The notes beneath the pieces were generated by a model. That model ran no database searches. It saw only the letters and a list, made by a program, of their open reading frames with translations, and had not been told where the DNA came from. A stretch of 57,729 nt of DNA, from NCBI RefSeq assembly GCF_009690905.1, contig NZ_VOSW01000062.1, positions 1-57,729 of the forward strand. The letters run 5' to 3'. The number at the start of each line of letters is the position of its first letter. Within the stretch, counting starts at the first letter, position 1. A program made the translations under genes and the position numbers. Origin of the DNA: Paraburkholderia madseniana (GTDB lineage Bacteria; Pseudomonadota; Gammaproteobacteria; Burkholderiales; Burkholderiaceae). Positions 44,542 through 52,735 of the stretch are shown here, one piece after another.

Positions 44542-46119
44542 TCACGTATAACCCCGCCGGTCGCGCCACGCTGCCGGCCAGATCCCCTGCTTGCCCGGCG
44601 CGAGAATGCCGTTCGGGTCGAGGGCGTCCTTGATCGTTTCCGAAAGCCGCAGCAACGCGCCGTCGTTGAAACTGTACTGCGCCGCCGCGAAATCCATATA
44701 CGCGAGATGCGCGCGATATTCGCCGTAACCCGCCGCGCGCGCATCGCTCATCAGCGAACGCAATAAAGCGCCCGCCTGCTCGACCTGATTCGCGTCGTCG
44801 CGGTCGAAGATTGCCGCGAAGATGTGATGCAGATGACGCACACCCGCAGTAAAGCCACCGTAGTAATCGAAGCCGTATTCCGCCGCGCGCGCCTTGACCA
44901 TCGTATATTGACGCAGCGCGTCGCGGCCGGTCGCTGGGCACACCGGCGCGAAGTCCACATGCGCGCCCGCGCCGCCGCGCCAGTCGAGCATGCGAAACGC
45001 GCTCATCGCGGGGATGCCGGCCAGGTTGCGATCGCCGCCCGCGGTGGGTTGCGCATCGCCCGTATAACGAACCGCCGAAAGTTTCGCCTGTGGCACGCGG
45101 GAGAACGCGCGCTGCACGATCGCATAACGCGCGTCGATCAATTCAGGCGTCCCGTACAGCGCGAAATGAAGATTCCAGCGGCCCACGTTCAGCTTGTCGA
45201 GCATGGCCGCCACCGCGCTTTCAGGCATCGCGCCTTTGCCTTCGTACCACTGCTGACGGGCCGACAGTCCCGCGGCCCGGCGCAAACCGCCTTCGATCAC
45301 CGCATTGTTGCGGATCGTTTCATCGAGCCGCAATGGCCGCAAAATATCGACGATCGTTTCGAGATCCTCTTCGTGCCGGAACTGGATTTCGCCGAGCAGA
45401 TACGCGGGCGGCGCGGGCATCAGCCAGACACCGAGCTTGGTGACGATGCCATAGTTCGACTGCATGAACATCGCATCGAACGAAGGCCCATAGCCCGGTT
45501 GATACAGTTGCCACGCGGTGCCGATTTCGATTCCGCCCATCCCGGTTCGCAACACGTCGCCGTTGGCGAGCACCACTTCCATGCCGCACTGCGTCGCGGC
45601 GTGATCGCCGTACGCGGTATAGCCGAAGCCGCGCTCGAGCGTATTGCCGACCACGCTGCCCCAACCCGCCGCGGGCGGATCGACCCAGAGCTTGTAGCCT
45701 TTTTCGCGAAGATGCGCGTAGAGATCGAAGTAGCTGACGCCCGGCTCGACCAACGCGTAAGCGAGCGTCTCGTTCACTTCAATGATGCGATTCATCCGCT
45801 GCAGATCGAGCACGACTGAACCCGCCAGCCGCGGTGCGGCGCCACCGTACGCGAAGTTGCGGCCGGTCGAGACCGTCCATAACGGAATGCGAAATTGATT
45901 GGCAATCCGCAACACCGCGCGAATCTCGTCGACCGACGCGGGCAGCAACGCGGCCGACGCGGAGAACGCTTCGCGCTCGCCGGGCGCGAACGGATCAAGG
46001 TACGCGGCGAGCCCGGCGGCCGAGGTCACCACGTGCGACTCGCCGACGATCGCGCGCCAGCCGGCGAGCGCGCGATCGAACCCGGCGGCGGAAACTTTCG
46101 GCGGCAAGCTACGCGTCAA
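44542..46119 (-). CDS. FAD-linked oxidase, vanillyl-alcohol oxidase/4-cresol dehydrogenase family
   Basis: 525 residues, as usual for the family (520-560). PCMH-type FAD domain in the first ~270 residues (STGRNFAYGGAAPRLAGSVVLDLQRMNRI and the GNTLERGFGYTAYGDH region) and a cap domain; the C-terminal DPNGILAPGKQGIW is the hallmark of the VAO/PCMH group. It would oxidise a para-substituted phenol such as a 4-alkylphenol or vanillyl/eugenol compound. The start is a TTG with AAAGGAGATGCC before it, a strong ribosome site. It is followed by a small Tat-type protein gene; whether that replaces the usual cytochrome subunit is unknown. Confidence 0.88.
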   Translation of the reverse strand: MTRSLPPKVSAAGFDRALAGWRAIVGESHVVTSAAGLAAYLDPFAPGEREAFSASAALLPASVDEIRAVLRIANQFRIPLWTVSTGRNFAYGGAAPRLAGSVVLDLQRMNRIIEVNETLAYALVEPGVSYFDLYAHLREKGYKLWVDPPAAGWGSVVGNTLERGFGYTAYGDHAATQCGMEVVLANGDVLRTGMGGIEIGTAWQLYQPGYGPSFDAMFMQSNYGIVTKLGVWLMPAPPAYLLGEIQFRHEEDLETIVDILRPLRLDETIRNNAVIEGGLRRAAGLSARQQWYEGKGAMPESAVAAMLDKLNVGRWNLHFALYGTPELIDARYAIVQRAFSRVPQAKLSAVRYTGDAQPTAGGDRNLAGIPAMSAFRMLDWRGGAGAHVDFAPVCPATGRDALRQYTMVKARAAEYGFDYYGGFTAGVRHLHHIFAAIFDRDDANQVEQAGALLRSLMSDARAAGYGEYRAHLAYMDFAAAQYSFNDGALLRLSETIKDALDPNGILAPGKQGIWPAAWRDRRGYT

Positions 46120-46158
46120 GGCATCTCCTTTGCGGCGATACGTGTGTGCGGCGGCAAG

Positions 46159-46647
46159 CTAGCGGAGCATCCCACCGCCGTGCGACATGCCGTGCGACAT
46201 GCCGCCCCACATGTGCGTCGACCCGCCGCCGTGCCAGCCGCCGCGCCCACCCATTCCATACGATCCGTGCCCATAACGCACATGATCCATGTGATGAAAA
46301 TGATGAAAGCGGTCGACGAAAATGACCGACACGCCAGCGAATGCCACCGGCGGCCCCCAGTACCATGGATCGTAGTAATACACCGGCGCCGGCGCCATGG
46401 CCTGCGCGGCGGCATCGTCTTCGACGATCTGCCAACTGCCGTCGGGCTGCAGGCACGCGCGACCGCTGACCTGCTGCATGACGCCGTCGATTTCCGCCTG
46501 ACCCACCACGAAGCGGCAGGTCGACGCGTCCGTCGGCGGCGCATTCGCATCCGATTGCGCTTCGACCGGCGCCGCGTAAACGGCGCACAGGCACAGACAC
46601 GCTACGCCGAAACGCAGCCCCGTGCCGAACTGATGAAAAGTAAGCAT
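46159..46647 (-). CDS. Secreted His/Gly/Met-rich protein
   Basis: 162 residues. Signal peptide MLTFHQFGTGLRFGVACLCLCAVYAAPVEAQ, cleavage after VEA. The mature protein has a Cys-bearing domain (CRFVVGQAEIDGVMQQVSGRACLQPDGSW) and a hydrophobic WYWGPPVAFAGVSVIFVD segment, then a His/Gly/Met-rich tail (FHHFHHMDHVRYGHG ... HGGGML) that could bind metal. Lies downstream of the anti-sigma gene with a 269-bp gap, so it has its own promoter or is part of the sigma regulon. Start at ATG 46647, GAGG about 10 bases upstream. Confidence 0.75.
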   Translation of the reverse strand: MLTFHQFGTGLRFGVACLCLCAVYAAPVEAQSDANAPPTDASTCRFVVGQAEIDGVMQQVSGRACLQPDGSWQIVEDDAAAQAMAPAPVYYYDPWYWGPPVAFAGVSVIFVDRFHHFHHMDHVRYGHGSYGMGGRGGWHGGGSTHMWGGMSHGMSHGGGMLR

Positions 46648-46916
46648 GATTTCGCTGCCTCGACGTGCCGGCGTTGCGACTCGCAAAAAGCGTGTCGACA
46701 CCGTAAAGACCCCGTCGGTTTGCCTCGCACGAGACCATGCCGTCCCAACGCGCTTGCAAGGCGGGACAGCATGATCCTGCAGCGAGTAAACGTGGCGCCG
46801 CGCGACGCTATTCCGACGGCACACGCGCGCGCACGGCGGTTTCTGTTACCACGTGTTGCAACGGAATCCGACGATCAGCGTTTTGCCTGGTCCGGGTGCT
46901 CGCCGCGCTTGCAGCG

Positions 46917-47759
46917 CTACTGCCAGGCCTCCGGCTTGCCGCCTAGCGCGCTGCACACTTCGATAGCAATCGAGCGCAGCTTGTCTTCCGAAATCGGCCC
47001 GGATAACGCGTAGCCCATGCGGTCGCTGACCCAGTAGAAGGTTCGGCGGTTACCGTCGCGGAACAGGCGGAATGCGGTTTCGTCGCGAGCAATTCCGGTG
47101 ATGTACAGCGTGAGGCGCGCGCCGCTGGTATTTTCGTACATGAACTGCGCGGCCGGTCCTGCTTCGCCCGGCAACAGACGCCCTCCCACCAGCGAGTAAC
47201 CGTACTCCTGCAACGACGGCACCGACAGCGGCCGGTTCAGGCGTTTGGACAGCCAGTTGATCAGATGCTCTTCCTCGTTCGCGGCGACTTCGACGGGATG
47301 ACGCCGCTCGGGCGTGTACACCGCATAGGCGATATCGGCGCGCTCGGCAAAGCTCGGCGGCTGGCCGCCCAGCCCGTTCCACGCGCCGCCCGTCAGACGC
47401 GGGGCGAGCGGCCCCAAGGCGAGCGCGAGACCCGCGCCGGCCGCGAGCCAGCACGCCGCGAGGCCGACGCGTTGCCACCACGGCGTCGGCCGCCGCACCA
47501 CGATGAAGGCCGGTTCGTCGTCCGCGTCGCTCTGTCCGACGCTCTCGCTGCGTTCGCTGCCCTGCGGCGCGCCGCACAGCGCCTGCAGCGCCGCTTTCTG
47601 CGCGCGCCATGCCGCCACTCTCGCGGCAGCCTGCGGCTGCTGCGCCAGTTGCGCCTCGATCGCGGCGCGCTCCTCAGGCGGCAATTCGCCGTCGACAAAC
47701 GCCGACAGCGCCCGCGGATCGGGCCCCTCAGGCAAGCTGGAATCGTGCTCGTTATTCAT
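46917..47759 (-). CDS. Anti-sigma factor, membrane-anchored
   Basis: 280 residues. The N-terminal ~60 residues (LSAFVDGELPPEERAAIEAQL) form a zinc-finger-less anti-sigma domain of the RskA/ChrR-like type, followed by one membrane helix (RVGLAACWLAAGAGLALALGPLA, ~100-120) and a periplasmic domain. The ATG overlaps the sigma gene stop as TGATG, the classic coupled start. It should hold the ECF sigma factor inactive until an envelope signal releases it. Confidence 0.85.
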   Translation of the reverse strand: MNNEHDSSLPEGPDPRALSAFVDGELPPEERAAIEAQLAQQPQAAARVAAWRAQKAALQALCGAPQGSERSESVGQSDADDEPAFIVVRRPTPWWQRVGLAACWLAAGAGLALALGPLAPRLTGGAWNGLGGQPPSFAERADIAYAVYTPERRHPVEVAANEEEHLINWLSKRLNRPLSVPSLQEYGYSLVGGRLLPGEAGPAAQFMYENTSGARLTLYITGIARDETAFRLFRDGNRRTFYWVSDRMGYALSGPISEDKLRSIAIEVCSALGGKPEAWQ

Positions 47760-48301
47760 CACGGATTTCTCACTACTTTCAGCGGCGGGACTTTGCGCGC
47801 CAACCCCACAGCGCCCCCTTCAAGCGGCCCCTCCGTCATCAGCACGCGCATGTGTTCCCGCGCGCGCGACAGCCGCGACATCACCGTGCCGATCGGCACG
47901 CCGAGCGCTTTCGACGCTTCCTGATAAGACAGTTCCTCCACGCAAACGAGCAGCAGCACTTCCCGCTGCTCGACCGGCAGGCAATATAGCGCCCGCTGCA
48001 AATCACGTAACACCAGACCGTCGACCTCGCCATGCGGCGCTTCGAGATTGCGCCACGGCGCGCTTTCATCGTCGACGGCAATCTCGCGGCGGCCGCGCAA
48101 CTGATCGATGTAAAGATGCCGCAGGATCGTCAGGAGCCACGCACGCAGGTTGCTGTTCGGACGGAACGCCGACCAGCGCGCGAGCGCGCGCTCCGCCGTA
48201 TCCTGCACGAGGTCGTCGGCCCAGGCGCGGTCGCCCGTCAGTGCGCGCGCGTAGCGGCGCAACTGCGGGAGCCACGAAATCACTTCAGCTTCGAAACTCA
48301 C
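47759..48301 (-). CDS. ECF-family RNA polymerase sigma factor
   Basis: 180 residues. Region 2 (LTGDRAWADDLVQDTAERALARWSAFRPNSNLRAWLLTILRHLYIDQLR) and region 4 (LPVEQREVLLLVCVEELSYQEASKALGVPIGTVMSRLSRAREHMR) are both complete; no extra C-terminal domain. The GTG at 48301 (VSFEAEV) gives the usual ECF N-terminus; a TTG four codons upstream is an alternative. Stop overlaps the anti-sigma start and a small lipoprotein gene precedes it, so the three form an operon. Confidence 0.92.
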   Translation of the reverse strand: MSFEAEVISWLPQLRRYARALTGDRAWADDLVQDTAERALARWSAFRPNSNLRAWLLTILRHLYIDQLRGRREIAVDDESAPWRNLEAPHGEVDGLVLRDLQRALYCLPVEQREVLLLVCVEELSYQEASKALGVPIGTVMSRLSRAREHMRVLMTEGPLEGGAVGLARKVPPLKVVRNP

Positions 48302-48316
48302 CCGGCGTGGCAACGA

Positions 48317-48454
48317 TCAGTAGCCGCCGCCGCTGCTACTGTTACCGCTGGCGCCCGAAGCGCCGCTGTCGGTGGTGCAGCCGCTCGTTGCGAGCGAGCC
48401 CAGCGCGAGCGCCAGCAGCACGAAGGTGGCGGAAAGAATGCGGGATACTTTCAT
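48317..48454 (-). CDS. Very small lipoprotein preceding the ECF sigma gene
   Basis: 45 residues. MKVSRILSATFVLLALALGSLATSGCTT is a lipoprotein signal with Cys26 in TSGC (a lipobox-like site), then a 19-residue Ser/Gly tail ending GGGY. A good AGGAG ribosome site is 8 bases before the ATG. It ends 15 bases before the GTG of the sigma gene. It could be the first gene of the sigma regulon and an envelope-stress reporter; function unknown. Confidence 0.75.
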   Translation of the reverse strand: MKVSRILSATFVLLALALGSLATSGCTTDSGASGASGNSSSGGGY

Positions 48455-48806
48455 GGTGAGTCTCCTGATGAGCGCCCGGCCGGCGCCTGCGAGCCGGGGA
48501 TCCGATCGGCCACGTGCGAAATGCAACGCTGCCATGTCTGAATTAACGTGAGCGGGCTGTGATTTATTCCACGTACGGCAGCGACACGCACCATCTTTTT
48601 CCGCCACCCCGATCTGGCGTGCTCGAACGTGGCCGAAGAAAGCGCTATTCGTCGGCAGATTCGTAACTCAACGTTACAGCTAATAGTTATCAGATGCTTA
48701 TGTCCGCGCAAGCCGTTATAGTGGACGCAGTTCGCCCGCCGACGCGTTCTGCCCCCACACAGGGTAGAATCGCGGCGAACAACCGTCTTCCTAACCTGAA
48801 TTGTCC
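48455..48806. other. Divergent intergenic region, ECF sigma operon and hfq2
   Basis: 352 bp with no gene. A perfect GTAAC-TCAAC-GTTAC inverted repeat is at about 48663-48677. A TATAGT -10 candidate for hfq2 is at 48717-48722, without a convincing -35. No consensus ECF promoter could be assigned with certainty. Confidence 0.5.
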
Positions 48807-49316
48807 ATGGCTTCCGCAGAATCGCATCCGCAAAACGACTTCATGAACGCTGCGCGCAAAGAACGAAAGCGCGTCGAGATCTATCTTGTCAACGGCATTC
48901 GCCTGACAGGGTGCATCGAGTCGTTCGATCAGTATCTGGTGATGCTGCGCACGCCTGTCGGCCTGCAAGGCATTTACAAGCGCGCGATCTCGACGATCCA
49001 GCTCGACACCGGCACGCGTCCGGCGCCGCGCGCCGGGGGGCGGCCTTCGCACGGCGAGCACACCACGCGTGGCCCGCACGGCTCGCGTGAACCGCGCGAT
49101 CACCGTGAACCGCGTGAACCGCGCGAGTCGTATGGCGCGCCGTCTTCGGATCGCCCTGCGCCCGATCGTAGCAACAGCACGTCCGACGGTCCGGTGGTCG
49201 TGACACGCCGCCGGCGTCTGTTCGGCACGGGCGGCGGCGACGGTGGCAACCATGGCGGCGGCAATCATGGTGGTAATGGTGGCACCGGCGGTGGCACCAG
49301 CGGTGGCAACGAATAA
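48807..49316 (+). CDS. hfq: Hfq2-type RNA chaperone with long low-complexity C-terminus
   Basis: 169 residues. Residues ~12-70 are the Sm fold: NDFMNAARKERKRVEIYLVNGIRLTGCIESFDQYLVMLR (Sm1) and IYKRAISTIQL (Sm2); the usual YKHAIST is YKRAIST, so His57 is Arg. A ~100-residue C-terminal extension has Arg/Pro/Gly repeats (REPREPRE) and a Gly/Asn/His tail. Burkholderia carry a short Hfq and such a long Hfq2. The upstream region lacks a good ribosome site; the start MASAESH is chosen over a TTG two codons earlier. Located near a Flp/Tad pilus cluster, as in Burkholderia. Confidence 0.9.
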   Translation: MASAESHPQNDFMNAARKERKRVEIYLVNGIRLTGCIESFDQYLVMLRTPVGLQGIYKRAISTIQLDTGTRPAPRAGGRPSHGEHTTRGPHGSREPRDHREPREPRESYGAPSSDRPAPDRSNSTSDGPVVVTRRRRLFGTGGGDGGNHGGGNHGGNGGTGGGTSGGNE

Positions 49317-49336
49317 AACGCCGCCTTGGCGGCCGG

Positions 49337-49696
49337 CTACTCCGACGGATAGCCGAGCCGCTGCAAGATTTTCTCCAGCCGCATCACCTGCAAGTCCGTC
49401 AGCTCGAATCCGCATTTGACCGCCAGCACGCGGCGGCGCCAGTACACGGCGTCCAGCATGCGCAGCGCCGGTTGCCGTGTCGCCCAATCCAGATGCTCCA
49501 GTTCGGCTTCCACCACGTGTGATGCGTTGAAGCGCTGCGCGCGCGCCGGGTTTTTTCGGTCCATGTCGTTCGCTGCCTTGTTGTTCGCTGCTTCTGGTTG
49601 CTCCCCTCCCGAGCTTGGACGTTGCCCGTTCACGGTATGCCGTGTTTTTTTGCCGGGCTGTGTGGCCGGCGGATGCTTTTTGTTGTCAGGCGACAC
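49337..49696 (-). CDS. Hypothetical protein
   Basis: 119 residues if the GTG at 49696 is used, or 75 from the ATG at 49564 (MDRKNPARAQRF). Basic, no signal peptide or membrane helix. The C-terminal half (LDAVYWRRRVLAVKCGFELTDLQVMRLEKILQRLGY) looks folded and helical; the first 45 residues are disordered-like (Lys/Pro/Asn-rich). It converges on hfq2 with 20 bp between stops. Not recognised. Confidence 0.55.
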   Translation of the reverse strand: MSPDNKKHPPATQPGKKTRHTVNGQRPSSGGEQPEAANNKAANDMDRKNPARAQRFNASHVVEAELEHLDWATRQPALRMLDAVYWRRRVLAVKCGFELTDLQVMRLEKILQRLGYPSE

Positions 49697-49883
49697 TCGG
49701 AGAACGACTTGATGCGGGTTGGTTTTAAGTTTTGTTTTTTTGCTTGTTGTTTTCTGATTTCAGTTTTTTTGGGGTTTGAAGGAAATGCTTACGGTGCGGG
49801 GGATTGGGTTGTTCGGCTGATGCTCTGCCCGGGGTTGCTTTGCGCTATGCTGAGTTGTCGAGTCTCTTCCAGTGGAGCACGTC

Positions 49884-50075
49884 ATGACCAAGCAGAAGCA
49901 ACACGCAACTCATCACAAGGAAGCGGTGCAGCCGCCCGCTGAGTCAGCCGATAGCCGTCTCGATGAGGCTCTTGAAGAAAGCTTTCCTGCTAGTGATCCG
50001 ATTGCAGTCGATATGAGTGAGCCGCGGCACTCGGCTGTGGATGAAGTGCCTTCGGCGGGGAAGAAACGGCATTAG
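49884..50075 (+). CDS. Small acidic conserved protein (DEALEESFPASDP motif)
   Basis: 63 residues, MTKQKQHATHHKEAVQPP..., hydrophilic. It contains LDEALEESFPASDPIAV, a short motif shared by many small proteins of unknown function in proteobacteria. A weak GGAGC ribosome site precedes the ATG at 49884. The upstream 49697-49883 is T-rich (runs of T around 49725-49780) and may hold its promoter. Confidence 0.7.
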   Translation: MTKQKQHATHHKEAVQPPAESADSRLDEALEESFPASDPIAVDMSEPRHSAVDEVPSAGKKRH

Positions 50076-50140
50076 ATTGGGGGCTTTTTTCCTCGCAGGG
50101 CGCGCGTTTTGGTGGGGCGCCTTGGGGTGGTGCCTTTCCT
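50076..50140 (+). other. 3' region after the small acidic protein gene
   Basis: Contains GGGGGCTTTTTTCC just after the stop codon, a G-run plus T-run without a proper stem; not a convincing terminator. Nothing else is seen. Confidence 0.4.
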
Positions 50141-50460
50141 TGATTTGCTAGTGGTCTATTAGCGTTGCCCCTGTGCGGGGCGGCACTTACTTTCTTTGCC
50201 GCCGCAAAGAAAGTAAGCAAAGAAAGCGGCTCAAACCGCTAATGCTAAGCGGGAACCGTGGCCTGCAAGTGGTAGTGGCTCCGTGGAATCCGGGCTCGTG
50301 CACCTTCCAGCGCTTGTGACAAAGGTGTCATCAGCTCCCACTCCGCACTACGTGCGTCGCGGACGGGTCTGCATGGGAAACCAGGGGGCGTGCGAGTGCC
50401 TGTTCGTGCGGCAGGGATGCTTCAGAAAAGAGCTTTCTACTGCGGGGATGGGTGACTTGC
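50141..50460. repeat. Dispersed intergenic hairpin repeat, Burkholderia type
   Basis: Core perfect inverted repeat CTTACTTTCTTTGC (50186-50199), CGCC loop, GCAAAGAAAGTAAG (50204-50217), with a second copy-like AGCAAAGAAAGC directly behind, GCGG-CTCAAA-CCGC, and a longer arm out to about 50460. I recognise this family as a common element in Burkholderia intergenic regions; it is often miscalled as a small ORF on the minus strand (LTFFAAAKKVSAAPHRG). It may be a REP/MITE-like or transcription-terminating element. Confidence 0.75.
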
Positions 50461-50576
50461 GTTACTAAACGGCTTGTATGCTGGGCTTGTGTGTCCGGCT
50501 CGTACGTCTGATGGGGGTGGGCGGCACTTTCAAAGCCGCCTTGCCCGCCCATCTTCCGGTATTCCGGCCATCGCGT

Positions 50577-51281
50577 TCAATGCGACGGCAGGCCGGTTTC
50601 CAGTTGGCGCTGCAGTTCGCGGACCTGGCGTTGTGCGGCGCGCAGTTGGTCTTGCGCGGCAGCCTTCTGCTGTGCCAGCGCCGTTGCTTCGGCGCGGGTC
50701 TGCTGCTGCTGGTTCGCAACAATCGTCTGCTGCTGATGCGCAACGTCGAGGTCGGCCTGCAAGCGGTTGGCGCGGTCCTGCGACAACGCGATCATCCGCT
50801 CCGTGAACGCCTTCTGCGCTTCAAGCTGCGTGCGGCGAATCTCGACGTCCGACAGTTGCAGCGTCTGACGCACAAAATCCTTGTAGATCATGTCGGCACG
50901 CGTGGCGTCCTGCGTCTTGATGACGCGCCAGAAGTTCTTCTGCTGGAACAACGCCACGTAGTACGTCATCTCCTTGCCATAAAACAGCAAGCTCGCTCCA
51001 TAGCTGCCGTTGTATGTCGTGCGCAATTCGCTCAGATCCGAACCCCGGATCATCTGTTGCAATTCCGCTACATTGCCCGCTGCAGACTGCTTGGCTTCGT
51101 CCGGCGTCAAGGCGCTCGTCTGCGCCTGAGTGGACGGCAACGCCATCGTCGTGCCCGGCTGGGAAACGACGCCAGCGCTCGATCCGCTATCCGGCAGAGC
51201 CTGCGCATTCACGCTCTGCACGGCCCCCATCGCGATGATTGCAGCCAGGGCAATCTGCCGTAGTTTCGACTTTCGGTCCAT
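50577..51281 (-). CDS. DUF2968 exported protein with coiled coil
   Basis: 234 residues. Signal peptide MDRKSKLRQIALAAIIAMGAVQSVNAQ, cleavage after VNA. The central part (SYGASLLFYGKEMTYYVALFQQKNFWRVIKTQD) fits DUF2968, found mainly in Burkholderiaceae; residues ~135-225 are a Gln/Ala-rich coiled coil. Periplasmic. AGGA ribosome site before the ATG. It sits between the repeat element and the sigma-54 activator gene; function unknown. Confidence 0.85.
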   Translation of the reverse strand: MDRKSKLRQIALAAIIAMGAVQSVNAQALPDSGSSAGVVSQPGTTMALPSTQAQTSALTPDEAKQSAAGNVAELQQMIRGSDLSELRTTYNGSYGASLLFYGKEMTYYVALFQQKNFWRVIKTQDATRADMIYKDFVRQTLQLSDVEIRRTQLEAQKAFTERMIALSQDRANRLQADLDVAHQQQTIVANQQQQTRAEATALAQQKAAAQDQLRAAQRQVRELQRQLETGLPSH

Positions 51282-51328
51282 GTAAATCCTGCTTGAACAG
51301 TTTTTGTTTTAGTACAACCGTCTCATTA

Positions 51329-52720
51329 TTACTCACTTTCGCGTGTTTCGGGCTCTTCGTCAAAAATTTGGTATTTGCGCATCTTTTCCCACAAAACCTT
51401 GCGGCTGATCCCCAGATATAGGGCCGTGTCCTGCCGGCGCCAACCGTTTGCGTCGAGCGCGGCCAGCACGCGGTTGCGCTCGGCCATGTCCCATTTGCTG
51501 CGGTCCACCAGCACCTCGGCGGCGCTCTCGGCCGGCACCGGCTGGCTGGTGCGCGCCAGCGCGAGCAGCCGTTGCAGGCGCGCCGCGTCCCACGCGCCGA
51601 TCTGACGTACCGTCACGCCAATCCGCTCGGCCAGGTTGCGCAGTTCACGCACATTGCCAGGGAAGTAGGTGTCGGCCACCGCGTCGGCGAGCCAGTATGG
51701 CAGGTCCGGCAAGGCGGAGAGACGCTCGCTGCCGACGATCTGCGCAATGAACGCCTTGAAGATCGCAATCTTGTCGACCGCGCCCCGCTCTTCGAGGGAC
51801 GGAATCTTCAACTCGATCACTGCAAGCCGATAGTAAAGATCGGCGCGGAAGGTGCCGTCCTTGACCAGTTGCGGCAGATGCTTGTTGGTCGCCGCCACCA
51901 GCCGGAAATCGAGCTTCACCGGCGTGGCCGAACCGATTCGCGTAACCGCGCTGTCTTCGAGCACGCGCAGCAGCTTGACCTGCTGGTAGAGCGGCAGATC
52001 GCCGATTTCGTCGAGGAACAGCGTGCCGCCGTCGGACTGCTCGAAGTAGCCCTTGTGCGCGACCACCGCGCCCGTGAACGAGCCTTTCGAGTGGCCGAAG
52101 AACAGCGATTCGAACAGACCATCCGGAATCGCGCCGCAGTTCACCGCGACGAACGGCCCCTGGCCGTAGCGGGTATGTTTTTCGTGCAGCAGTTGCGCGA
52201 TGCGCTCCTTGCCGACGCCGGTTTCGCCGTGCACCAGCACGCTCGTGTCGCAGTCGGCAAACGTGTCGACTTCGTGCAGCAGCGCCTGCATGCACTCCGA
52301 GTTGGCGATCATCGCATCCGACTCGTGCGTCTTGGCGCTGTGCGCGCGCAATTGCAGCACCAGCTTCATGACCATGCCGCGCAATTCGGCGCAGGTGAAG
52401 TCGAGCGGCAGGATGTGCGAATAGTCGGACGGGTAAGTTGCCGGATCATGGTCGCGCGGCGCGGCGCCGACCCACACGACGGGAATGCCGTGCGCGGCCT
52501 GCCAGTCGCGCATGAGCAGCGCGCCGCTGTCGATCACCGACACGCTGATGATCGCGAGCGACGGCCGCAGCGCTGTCCGTTCAGGCGAGATCGCGATATC
52601 GTCCGCGCGGATCACTTCGACGTCGAAGCTCGCCATGCAGCGCGCGACCCGGTCGACGATGTCGGCCTTGCCTTCCCAGACGTAGATATCGAGTTCCTCG
52701 ATTTTGGGGTTGGTTCTCAT
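51329..52720 (-). CDS. Sigma-54-dependent transcriptional activator, Tad-locus type
   Basis: 463 residues. N-terminal ~125 residues resemble a degenerate receiver without the full acidic pocket. The AAA+ domain has Walker A GETGVGKE (165-172), the sigma-54 loop GSFTGA (213-218, usual GAFTGA), Walker B GGTLFLDEIG (231-240), and the C-terminal Fis-type helix-turn-helix (RVLAALDANGWRRQDTALYLGISRKVLWEKMR). It lies 15 bp behind tadG in the same direction, so it is likely to act on the pilus genes or is transcribed with them. Missing phosphoacceptor-like pocket suggests control other than phosphorylation. Confidence 0.9.
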   Translation of the reverse strand: MRTNPKIEELDIYVWEGKADIVDRVARCMASFDVEVIRADDIAISPERTALRPSLAIISVSVIDSGALLMRDWQAAHGIPVVWVGAAPRDHDPATYPSDYSHILPLDFTCAELRGMVMKLVLQLRAHSAKTHESDAMIANSECMQALLHEVDTFADCDTSVLVHGETGVGKERIAQLLHEKHTRYGQGPFVAVNCGAIPDGLFESLFFGHSKGSFTGAVVAHKGYFEQSDGGTLFLDEIGDLPLYQQVKLLRVLEDSAVTRIGSATPVKLDFRLVAATNKHLPQLVKDGTFRADLYYRLAVIELKIPSLEERGAVDKIAIFKAFIAQIVGSERLSALPDLPYWLADAVADTYFPGNVRELRNLAERIGVTVRQIGAWDAARLQRLLALARTSQPVPAESAAEVLVDRSKWDMAERNRVLAALDANGWRRQDTALYLGISRKVLWEKMRKYQIFDEEPETRESE

Positions 52721-52735
52721 CTTGTCTTGGTTACG

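Noticed and set aside
49710..49942. Plus-strand frame with a hydrophobic N-terminus (MRVGFKFCFFACCF)
   Set aside because: Lies in a T-rich stretch that inflates Phe/Cys content and overlaps the 63-residue gene; no conserved features.
49990..50220. Minus-strand 76-codon frame (LTFFAAAKKVSAAPHRG)
   Set aside because: It is the translation of the dispersed repeat and is a familiar false gene call in Burkholderia.
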